The notes below the pieces were generated by a model, which was not told the origin of the DNA, searched no databases, and worked only from the letters and a program-made list of their open reading frames with translations. From NCBI GenBank assembly GCA_029559475.1, contig JAKQBN010000066.1, forward strand, positions 1 to 38,437: a stretch of 38,437 bases of DNA, given 5' to 3'. Every line of letters begins with the position of its first letter. The first letter of the stretch is position 1. Source of the DNA: a bacterium (GTDB lineage: Bacteria > UBA4055). Shown piece after piece: positions 16,401-24,500 of this stretch. A program made the translations under genes and the position numbers.

Positions 16401-17250
16401 GGCGAATCTCTATTATCCTATAGGTGAAGTAATATCTCTTATCCAGGAAACTCGAAGGCAGGCAAAAGAAAGGAATGAGCTTTCGCTTTACATAGAGAAC
16501 ATTACGAACGAATTCGTTCTTCTGCACAGGAAAGGGGATTTCAGATCGGCGAAAACAGCTATAAGGAAAGTATATCTGTATTTCAGAACGCTTCCTGACG
16601 GCGAGACTTTGAGAAATTATGAAAGAGTGGCTAAATATTTCCCCGAAGTATTCTCAAAAGAGGAATCGATCGCAGATGCCCGTGATCTTTTGGAAAACAG
16701 GTCGGTCTCTCCTGATGTGTTCAATAATATGCTGGCTATGCTGGATAAATTTTATGAATACAATATCTGCTACAGATGGTCGCCCGGCAGAACTGATGAG
16801 ATATTGGACGGAACCGTGCATTTAGAAACGCCAATGATGCTTCTTCATTATATCAAAGTGCACAAAAGGCTGCCGAAAAAGGACAGGGTGTTTAAAAACA
16901 TTGAACCGAGATTTCTGAATTCCGAACTGACCGGTGATCATCTGGCTTTTCTGGTTACGAAATTCATGATGACGAAAAATGAAAAACTCATCGATCCTAT
17001 TTTTGAATTCTCCCGGAAACTGCATATTTCAGGATATGTTATGCTGAACGTTTATACGATCATACCGTTTATGGAATTCGCGCTCATGGTTGAAGTTCCC
17101 GGACATAAGATAAAGCAGTTCATCGAATTTTATGAAGAGATCAGGCAGTATATCTATAACAATCTGGATGAGACCCAGGTCGGATTATTTGAATCCACCT
17201 ATTTTTTCAGGCGCGGTAAAAAAATAATAGAATATTTCGACAGAAAATAG
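13459..17250 (+). CDS. Giant Ser/Thr kinase-ATPase-TPR signalling protein (kinase 1)
   Basis: 1263 residues, cytoplasmic. Residues 10-280 are a Hanks-type kinase: G-loop LGTGAQSSV, K41, helix C E63, HFDIKPEN (136-143, catalytic D138), DFG (159-161) and GTLSYIAPE (177-185). The usual HRD Arg is Phe, so this is a non-RD kinase that may not need activation-loop phosphorylation. A STAND/AAA-like ATPase follows with Walker A GASGSGKT (330-337) and Walker B-like ALLMDNYE near 430. The C-terminal 600 residues are helical and TPR-like (YNYYKGKYEESLYWDQK). The end LFESTYFFRRGKKIIEY is identical in kinase 2. It starts at TTG with AGGTG upstream. The general layout resembles PknK-like kinase-ATPase regulators, without their output domain. 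The signal and targets are unknown. Confidence 0.9.
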   Translation: MIQKNTVIDSVFIVQKRLGTGAQSSVYHVKTSSGNFDRALKLIEVTEGSKEKFSSVIQSVKDEFSIIKSLRHKNIIRVYDFGYDKKLDKYYYTMDYLEGYDLRKHVEHYPEISRFPDLVYQILDGLNYLHASNIIHFDIKPENIFVVDDNGNPLVKILDFGLSEIKMHNKQDQIIKGTLSYIAPEFFLDTSKISAKIDLYSLGITLIHVNKGIKGKNSSDVAGSGIIKAVNEEYKNNMDLLNEFRDKKIKSFISQLVEKDPGTRISSAVEAVISLNNIFGLNYKIPSVHQVASFLNNPKFILRDEIYRELKHEYDSAESEKEGRTVVISGASGSGKTKILKHLFFQCSLDLKKVLYVYLEDNTSVDFFIGSLLLRKIYNLYRDEIDIESEYGKINSELDDIIKKDQDITYIFDDVISFIVRCSRSGNFRIALLMDNYENYDRVSFKFVNRLIDQNRHSGDIFLTVSVATDKMDNRVAQSYKMIEYDPEIKKILLPPLSFSETEKAVELLLGKIGSLPPDFTRKVYDFSGGNFRKLMVYLDEFFSEGVLNYVSGILMFRDNEKFNMILSSKSGRSEEKLIGSLDKNGLFVLRLLCITFNKLTFDEILGAVHFGAGDLRRILKKLAEIELISGYEDLYKAIRSEVKSFVFSKSSPEELSSLYEYVAGLKHHDRFSHYASRLIRSITSKKTLYDLDAVGDFIEKMIRYDSNDNLYYLLSNSIVFAENRELRFRLEINYAYYLKNKKPEEAAKALINLDRKFESEESDIRNRISFIRLKLRMLDPDICDYDVKGFLLKAFPVMEKGMDLPDMFGELYEFIKKLLMTGRYFEHGVFITEMLERKLSGEENVPFEYPNLIHTLKFTYGVIAWKEEYEKKLSEYIGLHVENKLFSSSYFHLLRSIAVLAEKNLIKGDLGKILIDGLKEAYRSRNIDIMFRMFSTLATYNYYKGKYEESLYWDQKRVDMKQKLRIELTTDDISDIAVVKANLYYPIGEVISLIQETRRQAKERNELSLYIENITNEFVLLHRKGDFRSAKTAIRKVYLYFRTLPDGETLRNYERVAKYFPEVFSKEESIADARDLLENRSVSPDVFNNMLAMLDKFYEYNICYRWSPGRTDEILDGTVHLETPMMLLHYIKVHKRLPKKDRVFKNIEPRFLNSELTGDHLAFLVTKFMMTKNEKLIDPIFEFSRKLHISGYVMLNVYTIIPFMEFALMVEVPGHKIKQFIEFYEEIRQYIYNNLDETQVGLFESTYFFRRGKKIIEYFDRK

Positions 17251-17252
17251 GA

Positions 17253-17274
17253 AAGGGCGGAAAATTCCGCCCTT
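17253..17274. terminator. Bidirectional terminator hairpin between kinase 1 and the MerR gene
   Basis: Perfect stem AAGGGCGGAA (17253-17262) and TTCCGCCCTT (17265-17274) with a two-base loop, between two convergent genes. There is no long T run, but the stem is strong and lies 2 bp from either stop codon. Confidence 0.75.
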
Positions 17275-17276
17275 CT

Positions 17277-18086
17277 TCATTTGACAGGCACCTGGATCTC
17301 CGTCAGCCAGTCATTAGGATCCTCTTTATTCCAGCAGCCGTCAATGTACGACTCCCTCGGCTGACCGATGATCTCGAGTTTATTATCCTCTATCCACTTG
17401 AAAACAGCCGAATACGTCCTGCCGAAATTCTCGTACGGGCCTCTGTGATAAATGCAGGCCGCCCTTTTAAAGCCTTTCATTTCTTTATAGATAATACCGT
17501 CGGCGTCAGGCAGTTTTTTCACAACCGCCTCGACGATCTCGACATCAATGTCTTTATCCTTACATTCAGGATCGTGATAGATATTGAAGCAGTAGGCGGG
17601 TTCTCTGCATACAACCCCTTGTTTCCTCATTTTATCACCCATCTCAGGCGCCATCGTATAAAGGTAATTGAAGTCCGGTATGATCTTTCTGTAGGTCGCC
17701 GCGATGATATCCGGCAGTTGTTTGATCGTAACTTTTTCCATTTCCAGCTCCGTTTTTAATTCGCTTATCCATTTTTTTAATTGCGATACGCTGTTCTGTT
17801 CTCTGACAATACTGTTTTCTATACTTCTTTTTTTTATTTCGAGGATATCCATCAATTCTCCGGCATCCGGCCTGCCGGTCAGAACAGATGATATCTCCTC
17901 AAGCGAAAACCCCATTTCCTTCAAAGACCGTATCTCGCTGACGAGGGCGAGTTTTTCCGGTTTATAGTACCTGTATCCGTTCTCCCGGCTGATCAGGTCG
18001 GGCGTTACAAGTCCTATCTCGTCATAATACCGGAGCGTCTTTACCGTCGTTCTGCAGAGTTTTGAGAAATCGCCTATTTTCAGCAT
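17277..18086 (-). CDS. MerR family regulator with GyrI-like effector domain (BmrR type)
   Basis: 269 residues from the ATG at 18086, which has GGAG seven bases upstream; the longer open frame begins inside the promoter. Residues 1-70 are the winged helix-turn-helix (MLKIGDFSKLCRTTVKTLRYYDEIGLVTPDLI, NGYRYY). A coiled coil (residues 80-120) gives the dimer. The C-terminal domain (from about 125: DIIAATYRKIIPDFNY, AACIYHRGPYENFGRTY, ...WLTEIQVPVK) is the AraC-binding/GyrI-like fold that binds cationic small molecules. It would activate its own or a divergent promoter. The neighbour across the divergent region is an exported nuclease, not a transporter, so the target is unclear. Confidence 0.92.
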   Translation of the reverse strand: MLKIGDFSKLCRTTVKTLRYYDEIGLVTPDLISRENGYRYYKPEKLALVSEIRSLKEMGFSLEEISSVLTGRPDAGELMDILEIKKRSIENSIVREQNSVSQLKKWISELKTELEMEKVTIKQLPDIIAATYRKIIPDFNYLYTMAPEMGDKMRKQGVVCREPAYCFNIYHDPECKDKDIDVEIVEAVVKKLPDADGIIYKEMKGFKRAACIYHRGPYENFGRTYSAVFKWIEDNKLEIIGQPRESYIDGCWNKEDPNDWLTEIQVPVK

Positions 18087-18120
18087 ACCGCGTCTCCTTT
18101 TCCGTAAGCTTACACCGGTA

Positions 18121-18151
18121 AATATAAACATTCCTGCCGCGGGAGGGTCAA
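18121..18151 (-). promoter_or_regulatory. Predicted MerR-type promoter with 19-bp spacer
   Basis: On the minus strand TTGACC (18151-18146) and TATATT (18126-18121) are 19 bp apart, the long spacing that MerR proteins correct by DNA distortion. A palindrome GTAAGCTTAC stands just downstream at 18104-18113. The spacer itself shows only a weak dyad, so operator placement is uncertain. Confidence 0.5.
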
Positions 18152-18196
18152 GAAAAAATTTTCTTTTTATACAGATATTGCTTATATTTGCGTCTT

Positions 18197-18847
18197 ATGA
18201 AAAACTTTATTAGAATAGCTTTTGCCGCAGTCATACTTCTGGCGGGAGCGTGCTTCTGTTATGAGATCACAGGCAAGGTCATAGGTGTGAAAGACGGCGA
18301 CACTATAGAGATATTGAAGGACATAACGCCGGTTACTCTCAGGCTCGACGGAATAGACTGCCCTGAAAAAAGGCAGGATTTCGGCCAGAAAGCAAAGGAA
18401 TATACTTCGTCGTTGTGTTTCGGAAAGACGGTAAAGGCCGTTATATCGGATAAAGATAAGTATGACAGGCTGATCGCGAAGGTTATTCTGCCTGACGGTA
18501 AAATTTTAAATGATGAAATATTAAAAGCGGGATTTGCCTGGCATTTTAAGAAATATAATTCCGAGAAAAGAACTGCCGATATGGAAACCGCCGCGCGTTC
18601 GAAGCGCATCGGGCTCTGGGCAGGTAAAGATCCCGTTCCGCCCTGGGATTACAGGCACGGCGGAAGTAACGATTCCAAAGCCCCTCCGGTTACAGGTAAT
18701 TTTATAGGATCTGTCGGATCAGGTAAATTCCATAAACTTTCGTGCGAATGGGGAAAAAAGATACCCAACAGCAACAGGATATATTTTAAAACCAGGGAAG
18801 AAGCGCTTCGGCAGGATTATAAACCGTGTAAAGCCTGCAATCCGTAA
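18197..18847 (+). CDS. Exported thermonuclease (SNase-like) with C-terminal Cys-motif domain
   Basis: 216 residues. The ATG at 18197 gives a clean lipoprotein or signal-type N-terminus (MKNFIRIAFAAVILLAGACFC). SNase core: VKDGDTIEIL, LRLDGIDCPEKRQ (R49, D54, E57) and DKYDRLIAKV (R91), which match Arg35, Asp40, Glu43 and Arg87 of staphylococcal nuclease; it should cut DNA or RNA outside the cytoplasm with Ca. After a linker, residues 170-216 form a small domain (FHKLSCEWGKKIPNSNRIYF...YKPCKACNP), as in other secreted nucleases with an Ada-like zinc motif. No ribosome site is seen: TATATT at 18183-18188 places the transcript start within one or two bases of the ATG, so it may be leaderless. Glutamine synthetase follows after 17 bp. 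Confidence 0.92.
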   Translation: MKNFIRIAFAAVILLAGACFCYEITGKVIGVKDGDTIEILKDITPVTLRLDGIDCPEKRQDFGQKAKEYTSSLCFGKTVKAVISDKDKYDRLIAKVILPDGKILNDEILKAGFAWHFKKYNSEKRTADMETAARSKRIGLWAGKDPVPPWDYRHGGSNDSKAPPVTGNFIGSVGSGKFHKLSCEWGKKIPNSNRIYFKTREEALRQDYKPCKACNP

Positions 18848-18864
18848 AATATAAGGAGGATCGG

Positions 18865-20730
18865 ATGCTCGACAGTCTGTGTTATTACGTTAAAGATGAA
18901 AACAAGAACAGGGAAGGATTAAAACTATTAACAGAAGAGCATTCCAATATCAGGTTCGTTTCTCTCTTCGGAGTCGATTTTCTTGGCAACGACGTTGACG
19001 AAAGGATCCCCATCGGCTATTTTCTGGATAATATCGAGGATATTTTTTCAGGTGGAGTCCAGACAGACGGATCCTCTGTGAACCTTCCCGGTATCGCGAC
19101 AATTAATGACGCTAAGATAGATTTTATCGTGGATACGAAAGCGAAATGGTTCATAGACTACAATCTCGAAGGCAATATTTTCGGTACCGAACCGACCGGC
19201 ACTATAAGGATACCCGTTTTTTTCAGGCATCATGATAAGTTCTACTGCTCAAGATCGGTTCTAAAGAATACACTTGAATATGTAAAAAACGAAATGCTGA
19301 GTTTGTTGAGATCCGACAGGGATTTTCTGAAGAGGAATAAAATAGATCATTCAGATATTGCCGACATTTATTTTACGACCGGGACCGAGCTGGAATTCTG
19401 GGTCAGAACGACGATGGACAAGGTATCGAAAGAGGAGCTTTCTCTCAGCCAGGAACTGAAAGAATCCTACTGGAAAAGGACGAAGGGTCAGGTCAGAAAA
19501 TCTCTCGAAGAAACTCTTATAATGCTCGAAAAATACGGCATCGAGCCTGAAATGGGTCATAAGGAAGTCGGTGGTGTTAAAGGAAAGATCAGCCGCGAAG
19601 GAAGGCTTTACGATGTTATGGAGCAGCTGGAGATCGACTGGAGGTTCACCGATCCGCTGCAGGCTGCTGACAACGAAATATTCGTAAGGTATGTAGTAAA
19701 GGAGATATTCAGGAACAACGGGCTGGAGGCGATCTTCGTCGCTAAACCTGTTGACGGAGTCGCGGGTTCGGGCGAGCATATACACATAGGCATGGGGATT
19801 TTATTAAAGAACGGGCGCAGGATAAACATCTTCGCCCCGCAGGATAAAAAACTATATTTGTCGGGCTTCGGTTACGGGGCTTTGATGGGACTTTTAAAGA
19901 ACTGGCGGTCAGTAAATCCGTTCGTTACTAATTCGCATTCGGCTATAAAAAGGCTGCAGCCCGGTTTTGAGGCTCCGGTCAGCGTTGTGGCTTCTTTGGG
20001 ACTTACTCCTGCTTCTCCATCGAGGAACAGGACCGTTCTGACCGGCCTTGTCAGGTCGGACAATCCTTTATCGGTCAGATTCGAGGTCAGAGCGCCTAAT
20101 CCCCATACGAACGTTTATATTGCAGTATCGGCATTTTACCTCGCCATGATCGACGGCATCAGATATTCTGTGAAAAAGAGTGATACCGAACTAGATATTG
20201 AAATAAGGAAAAAGAGCGGGGAGAAAGCCGGGTATCTTTTAAAGGAAAGGCAGTATGTTTCGGAAAGGGACATTTTCGAGCATTATTCGCAGGATGAAAG
20301 GAATAAGCTGTTCGGGATCACTCCGAAGACCGTCTGGGAAATAATCGGCGCGCTGAAGGAGGATATGCCAGTTTTCGATAATACGCCTTTTACTCCCGAG
20401 ATCATATATTCTTATTTTTTAAGTTCCCTTAGAAAGTGGCTTATAGAGATCCGCGAAAAGGAATTTAATTATATGCGTCTTGAGATAGTCAATATGTTCA
20501 GGTATCCTGAAAAAGAGAACGGTCTCGACAGGCAGATATGGGCGGAAGTTCAGGATCTTATTAATGAGATAGCAAAGGACGATGTAAAAAAGCTTTCATT
20601 AATGACGCTTGTGCTAAAAGAGATCGAGAAAGAGGACTTCGCGAAGGTGAGTGAAAGATTCTTCAGTCTTAAGCAGAAGTATTCTTTTTTACTGGCCAGG
20701 TACAAAGAGTACAGGAAGAATATTATATAG
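18865..20730 (+). CDS. Glutamine synthetase, long divergent form
   Basis: 621 residues; makes glutamine from glutamate, ammonia and ATP. Visible GS motifs in order: TDGSSV (68-72), TTGTELEFWV (E175, E177), EPEMGHKEVGG (E229, E234), GSGEHIHIGM (H305, H307), KRLQPGFEAPV (362-372), SPSRNRTVLTG (R387, R389) and RFEVRAPNPHTNVY (E407, R409). It is some 150 residues longer than type I enzymes; the extra length is mainly a helical C-terminal tail (from about 450) like that of the long GS of Clostridia, Spirochaetes and relatives. No adenylylation loop was recognised. AAGGAGG stands six bases before the ATG. It is probably cotranscribed with the nuclease gene. Confidence 0.93.
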   Translation: MLDSLCYYVKDENKNREGLKLLTEEHSNIRFVSLFGVDFLGNDVDERIPIGYFLDNIEDIFSGGVQTDGSSVNLPGIATINDAKIDFIVDTKAKWFIDYNLEGNIFGTEPTGTIRIPVFFRHHDKFYCSRSVLKNTLEYVKNEMLSLLRSDRDFLKRNKIDHSDIADIYFTTGTELEFWVRTTMDKVSKEELSLSQELKESYWKRTKGQVRKSLEETLIMLEKYGIEPEMGHKEVGGVKGKISREGRLYDVMEQLEIDWRFTDPLQAADNEIFVRYVVKEIFRNNGLEAIFVAKPVDGVAGSGEHIHIGMGILLKNGRRINIFAPQDKKLYLSGFGYGALMGLLKNWRSVNPFVTNSHSAIKRLQPGFEAPVSVVASLGLTPASPSRNRTVLTGLVRSDNPLSVRFEVRAPNPHTNVYIAVSAFYLAMIDGIRYSVKKSDTELDIEIRKKSGEKAGYLLKERQYVSERDIFEHYSQDERNKLFGITPKTVWEIIGALKEDMPVFDNTPFTPEIIYSYFLSSLRKWLIEIREKEFNYMRLEIVNMFRYPEKENGLDRQIWAEVQDLINEIAKDDVKKLSLMTLVLKEIEKEDFAKVSERFFSLKQKYSFLLARYKEYRKNII

Positions 20731-20765
20731 GTATCACTTTCTATCGATAGTAATATACCTGAATG

Positions 20766-20782
20766 AAGTTATGTCGGGCATA
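20766..20782 (+). repeat. Dispersed 17-mer, solo copy
   Basis: AAGTTATGTCGGGCATA matches AAGTTATATCAGGCATG at 26053-26069 in 14 of 17 places, and its preceding bases (GAATG) also match. It is the exact reverse complement of 25754-25767 over 14 bp. Further copies are at 25942-25957 (minus, one base shorter) and 33848-33864. Confidence 0.6.
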
Positions 20783-20850
20783 ATAATTTAAACTCCTGAA
20801 AAAAAATCAAAAAAAAGTGAAAAAATTTTCAAAAAAATAGATGAGTGTCA

Positions 20851-20878
20851 TTAGATGACCGTCATCTTTTATTATATT
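20851..20878 (+). promoter_or_regulatory. Promoter/operator module A, copy 3 (before the PUR gene)
   Basis: TTAGAT (20851-20856), 16 bp, TATATT (20873-20878). The spacer holds the best inverted repeat of the three, GATGAC-C-GTCATC (20854-20866). GATGAGTGTCA lies directly upstream and a long A tract before that. The 5' leader to the ATG at 20928 is about 43 nt. The 120 bp between the glutamine synthetase gene and this site hold only the palindrome CTATCGATAG (20741-20750) and one copy of the dispersed 17-mer (20766-20782). Confidence 0.7.
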
Positions 20879-20927
20879 ACCGGTGTTCTAACTAAAACCG
20901 CTAATGTAAAAACTAAGGAGAATCAAA

Positions 20928-21437
20928 ATGGAACAGCAGAACTACAACACGGAAGTTTACTCGGCGAACTTCAAAACCGGGAACAGAACGTACTTCATCA
21001 ACCTGCTCGAAGCGAAGAACAGAGCAAAGTACGTAAGGATCACAGAAAGCAGAAAGGTCAGCGATACAGAATTCCAGAAAAACCGCATCATGCTTTTTCA
21101 GAATGACATGGTTAAACTGGCAAAAGTGCTCAATCTGGCCGTGTCGAAGATCAAAAGCAGCGAAGTAAAAGACGAGCAGCTCCCGCTCGATGAGACCGGC
21201 GAAGACACTCAGACCGCGACTGATAACGAAACCCAGGATAAATCCGTTCCGGAAGATCAGGATACTGAAAGTCAGAAATATCCTAATTCAGGGAAAAAAT
21301 GGACAAGGGAGGACGAGGAAAAACTCGAATTTTTGTTCAAAGCCGGAAAAACCGTCGATGATCTCACCGAAATATTCGGAAGAAAGCAGAAAGGCATCGA
21401 GAGCCGATTAGAAAAACTCGGTCTGATTGAAAAATAA
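20928..21437 (+). CDS. PUR-type (DUF3276-like) nucleic-acid-binding protein with C-terminal Myb/SANT-like helix domain
   Basis: 169 residues. The N-terminal 75 (EVYSANFKTGNRTYFINLLEAKNR, YVRITESRKVSDTEFQ, NRIMLFQNDMVKLAKVLNLAV) match the PUR-alpha-like fold that binds single-stranded nucleic acid, known in Bacteroidetes and spirochaetes. A strongly acidic linker (DETGEDTQTATDNE, residues 85-115) follows. The C-terminus (KKWTREDEEKLEFLFKAGKT, then IFGRKQKGIESRLEKLGLI) is a Myb/SANT-like three-helix domain as found in some bacterial DNA-binding proteins. AAGGAG precedes the ATG. The gene is under module A and ends at a terminator, directly before kinase 2. It may be a transcription factor of this network. 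Confidence 0.85.
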   Translation: MEQQNYNTEVYSANFKTGNRTYFINLLEAKNRAKYVRITESRKVSDTEFQKNRIMLFQNDMVKLAKVLNLAVSKIKSSEVKDEQLPLDETGEDTQTATDNETQDKSVPEDQDTESQKYPNSGKKWTREDEEKLEFLFKAGKTVDDLTEIFGRKQKGIESRLEKLGLIEK

Positions 21438-21467
21438 ATATCACTTTTTCTCTCCCCTCACAAAAAA

Positions 21468-21496
21468 AAAGGCTTCCGTTTCGGAAGTCTTTTTTT
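21468..21496 (+). terminator. Rho-independent terminator after the PUR gene
   Basis: Stem GGCTTCCG (21471-21478) and CGGAAGTC (21482-21489, one G-U pair), loop TTT, followed by TTTTTTT and preceded by nine A. It separates the PUR gene from kinase 2, which then needs its own promoter in the AT-rich 60 bp that follow. Confidence 0.9.
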
Positions 21497-21560
21497 ATAG
21501 CTTTTTTATTTATTTATTATTATTTTAACGCAATTATTAATTATAAGGCTTCTTCAGATA

Positions 21561-24500
21561 ATGACGGATAAGAAAAATATTTTTTCGGAATCAGCTCAGA
21601 AAAGAATATTCGACAGTTCGCACGATGCCTTTATAATTTCAGATATAAAAACAAAGATCGTTTATGCCAACCGATCAGCCCATAAGATCTTCGGATATGA
21701 AACGGGAGCCATGATCGGTATGAGCATACTTGAATCCATGCCTGAAGACAAGCGCGACAATTATTTTAAAGATATGGAGAAGTCGCTAAAAGGTGAAACA
21801 GTCTCAAATTCAGATTCAGGACAGGAGCTGTATGCGAGAAAAAAGAACGGCGATGTTTTTCCTATCGAGCTGACATATATTCATTACAGACAGAACGAAG
21901 AAGATTATTTTGTAACCCAGATCAAGGATATATCGGACAGAAGAAAATTTGAAAAAGAACAGACAGGAGATGGCCCTTCATCAGAAGGGCGGTTAATTGA
22001 TTCATTATTCAGGATAGAAAAACAGCTCGGAAGCGGTTCCCAGGGGCTAATATATCACGTAAAAACCGTTGCATCCGGTTTTGATTTAGCTCTCAAGCTG
22101 ATAAACATTCCGTCTGAAACTAAATTTCAGATGGAAGACATAATCGAGTCAGTCAAAGCGGAATTCTCAATAATAAAATCGCTACACCACAGAAATATTA
22201 TCGGAGTTTACGACTTTGGGTGCGACAAAAATCTCGACAAATATTATTACACAATGGATTATCTACAGGGTATGGACCTAAGAGATTATGTAGCCCAGAA
22301 TCCCCGCAGTTCGCATTTCCCGAGTATAGTTTATCAGATATTAGACGGCCTTAATTACCTGCATTCTAACAACATAATACATTTCGACATCAAACCCGAA
22401 AATATTTTCATAATCAATAAAGGTAACGACCCGCAGGTAAAAATACTCGATTTCGGGCTGTCTGAGATCAAAAAGCACAATAATCAGAACCTGAGCGCGA
22501 AAGGCACTCTTTCATATATAGCTCCCGAATTTTTTCTGGATCCGACTAAAATTTCTCCGAAGATCGATCTGTATTCGCTGGGAATATCGCTGATACATGT
22601 TAACAAAGGAATGAAAGGAACAGGGACCGAAAGCATAGGGAAAGGAAGCATACTTCAGGCTTTGAACGCTGAATACGAAAGGAATATGGAACTTCTTGAT
22701 ACTTTCAGGGATAAAAAGATAAAGTCGTTCATATCGCAGCTTACCGAAAAAAATCCGGGAACAAGAATATCGTCAGCTGTTGAGGCTATAATCTGGCTGA
22801 ACAGAATATTCGGCACGAATTTTAAAATTCCGTCGGTACATCATATAACTTCATTTTTGAACAATCCGAAATTTGTTCTGCGTGATGAAGCATGTAACAA
22901 ACTGAAGGAATACAGATCGGGCGGGTCGGTTCTGCTTACGGGACTGTCAGGAACAGGCAAGTCAAAACTTCTCAATCAGCTGGTTTTCGAATCATCGCTG
23001 GATCTTCAGAAAGTGTTAAAGATCTATCTGGATGACAACACCAGCGAAGATTTTTTTACGGGAAAGATCCTTCTGAAAAAATTATACAACCTTTACAGAT
23101 CTGATATAAATATCGAAGATGAATATGCAAAGATAACCGCCGATCTTGAATCGATAATCGAAAAAGAGCAGGATTATTCATATATTTTTGATGATATAAT
23201 CGCGCTTATCTTCAAATGCTCGTCAGCCGCTTCCCGGCTGACACTTCTGTTCGATAATTACGAGAGATATGATACTGAATCAGCGAGGTTCGTCAACAGG
23301 CTTTTTAACATAAACAAGAATACGGCTCAGGCTTTTATCGTTATTTCGGTCGCTACAGACAAGATGAATGAAACAGTATCGCAAAGCTATAAACTTATGG
23401 AGTTCGATCCCGAAGTTACAAAGATCGACCTTCCTCTTCTTTCCTACGATGAAACTCACGAGGCGATCGAGCTGTTTTTGGGTAAGATCGGCAGCCTCCC
23501 TGCAGATTTCGCGAAAAAGATCTACGATCATTCTGGAGGCAATTTCCGCAGACTTATGGTCTATTTTGACGAGTTTTTCCAGAACGGAATTCTAAATTAT
23601 GTTTCCGGACTGCTTTTATTCAGGGATCAGGAAAAGTTCAATACGATACTTAGATCGAAGAACGGCAAATCCTTAAAAAGTCTTACTGAAGGTCTCGATG
23701 ACGACGAGATGTACGTTCTTAAACTGTTATGCGTTACGATAAATAAGCTCACGATCGACGAGATAAAAGGGTTCATATCTTTAAACGAATACGATCTGAA
23801 AACCACATTGAACAAGCTTTTTGCAAGCGAACTGATCAGCGGATACAACGATCTTTATAAGGCTATCCGCAGCGAAGTCAAGAATTTCGTTTTTAAAAGA
23901 TGCACGACCGAAGAACTGATCCGGATATACACTTTTATAGCAGAACTTCAGCACGAGGATAAATTCAGCCAGTACGCGGTTCTTCTGATCAAAGCCTTCA
24001 TCTCGCCCGCTCCGTTAAAGAACCTGAGTACGATCGACAGATATATCGAAAGACTGGAAAAGGGCGACACGAACGATAATCTGTTCTATCTTTTGTTGAA
24101 CAGTCTAAAAATAGCGACAGATAAAGAGCTCCGGTTCAGACTTGAAGTTAACTACGCACGTTTTCTTATGAAGAAAGATACTGTAAAGGCGGTCAAGCTG
24201 ATCGAAAATCTTGATGTATTTTACAGAAAAAAAGACAGGGACATCAGTAATAAGATCAGTTTTATCAGGCTTAAATTAAAGGTACTTGACTTCGAAAAAT
24301 ACAATTATGACGCATTCAGCTTCGTTGAAAAGGCCATGCCGGTTATGGAAGCGGGAATGAAAGCAGAAGAGATATACATTCTTCTGACGGATTTCATTAA
24401 AAACCTGCTCGATTCAGGCGAGTATTTTTCACAGGGAGTAAAGATCATTACGCTTCTCGAGAGTAAATTCGCAAGGGACGTCTATGTTCCGTTCGAGTAT

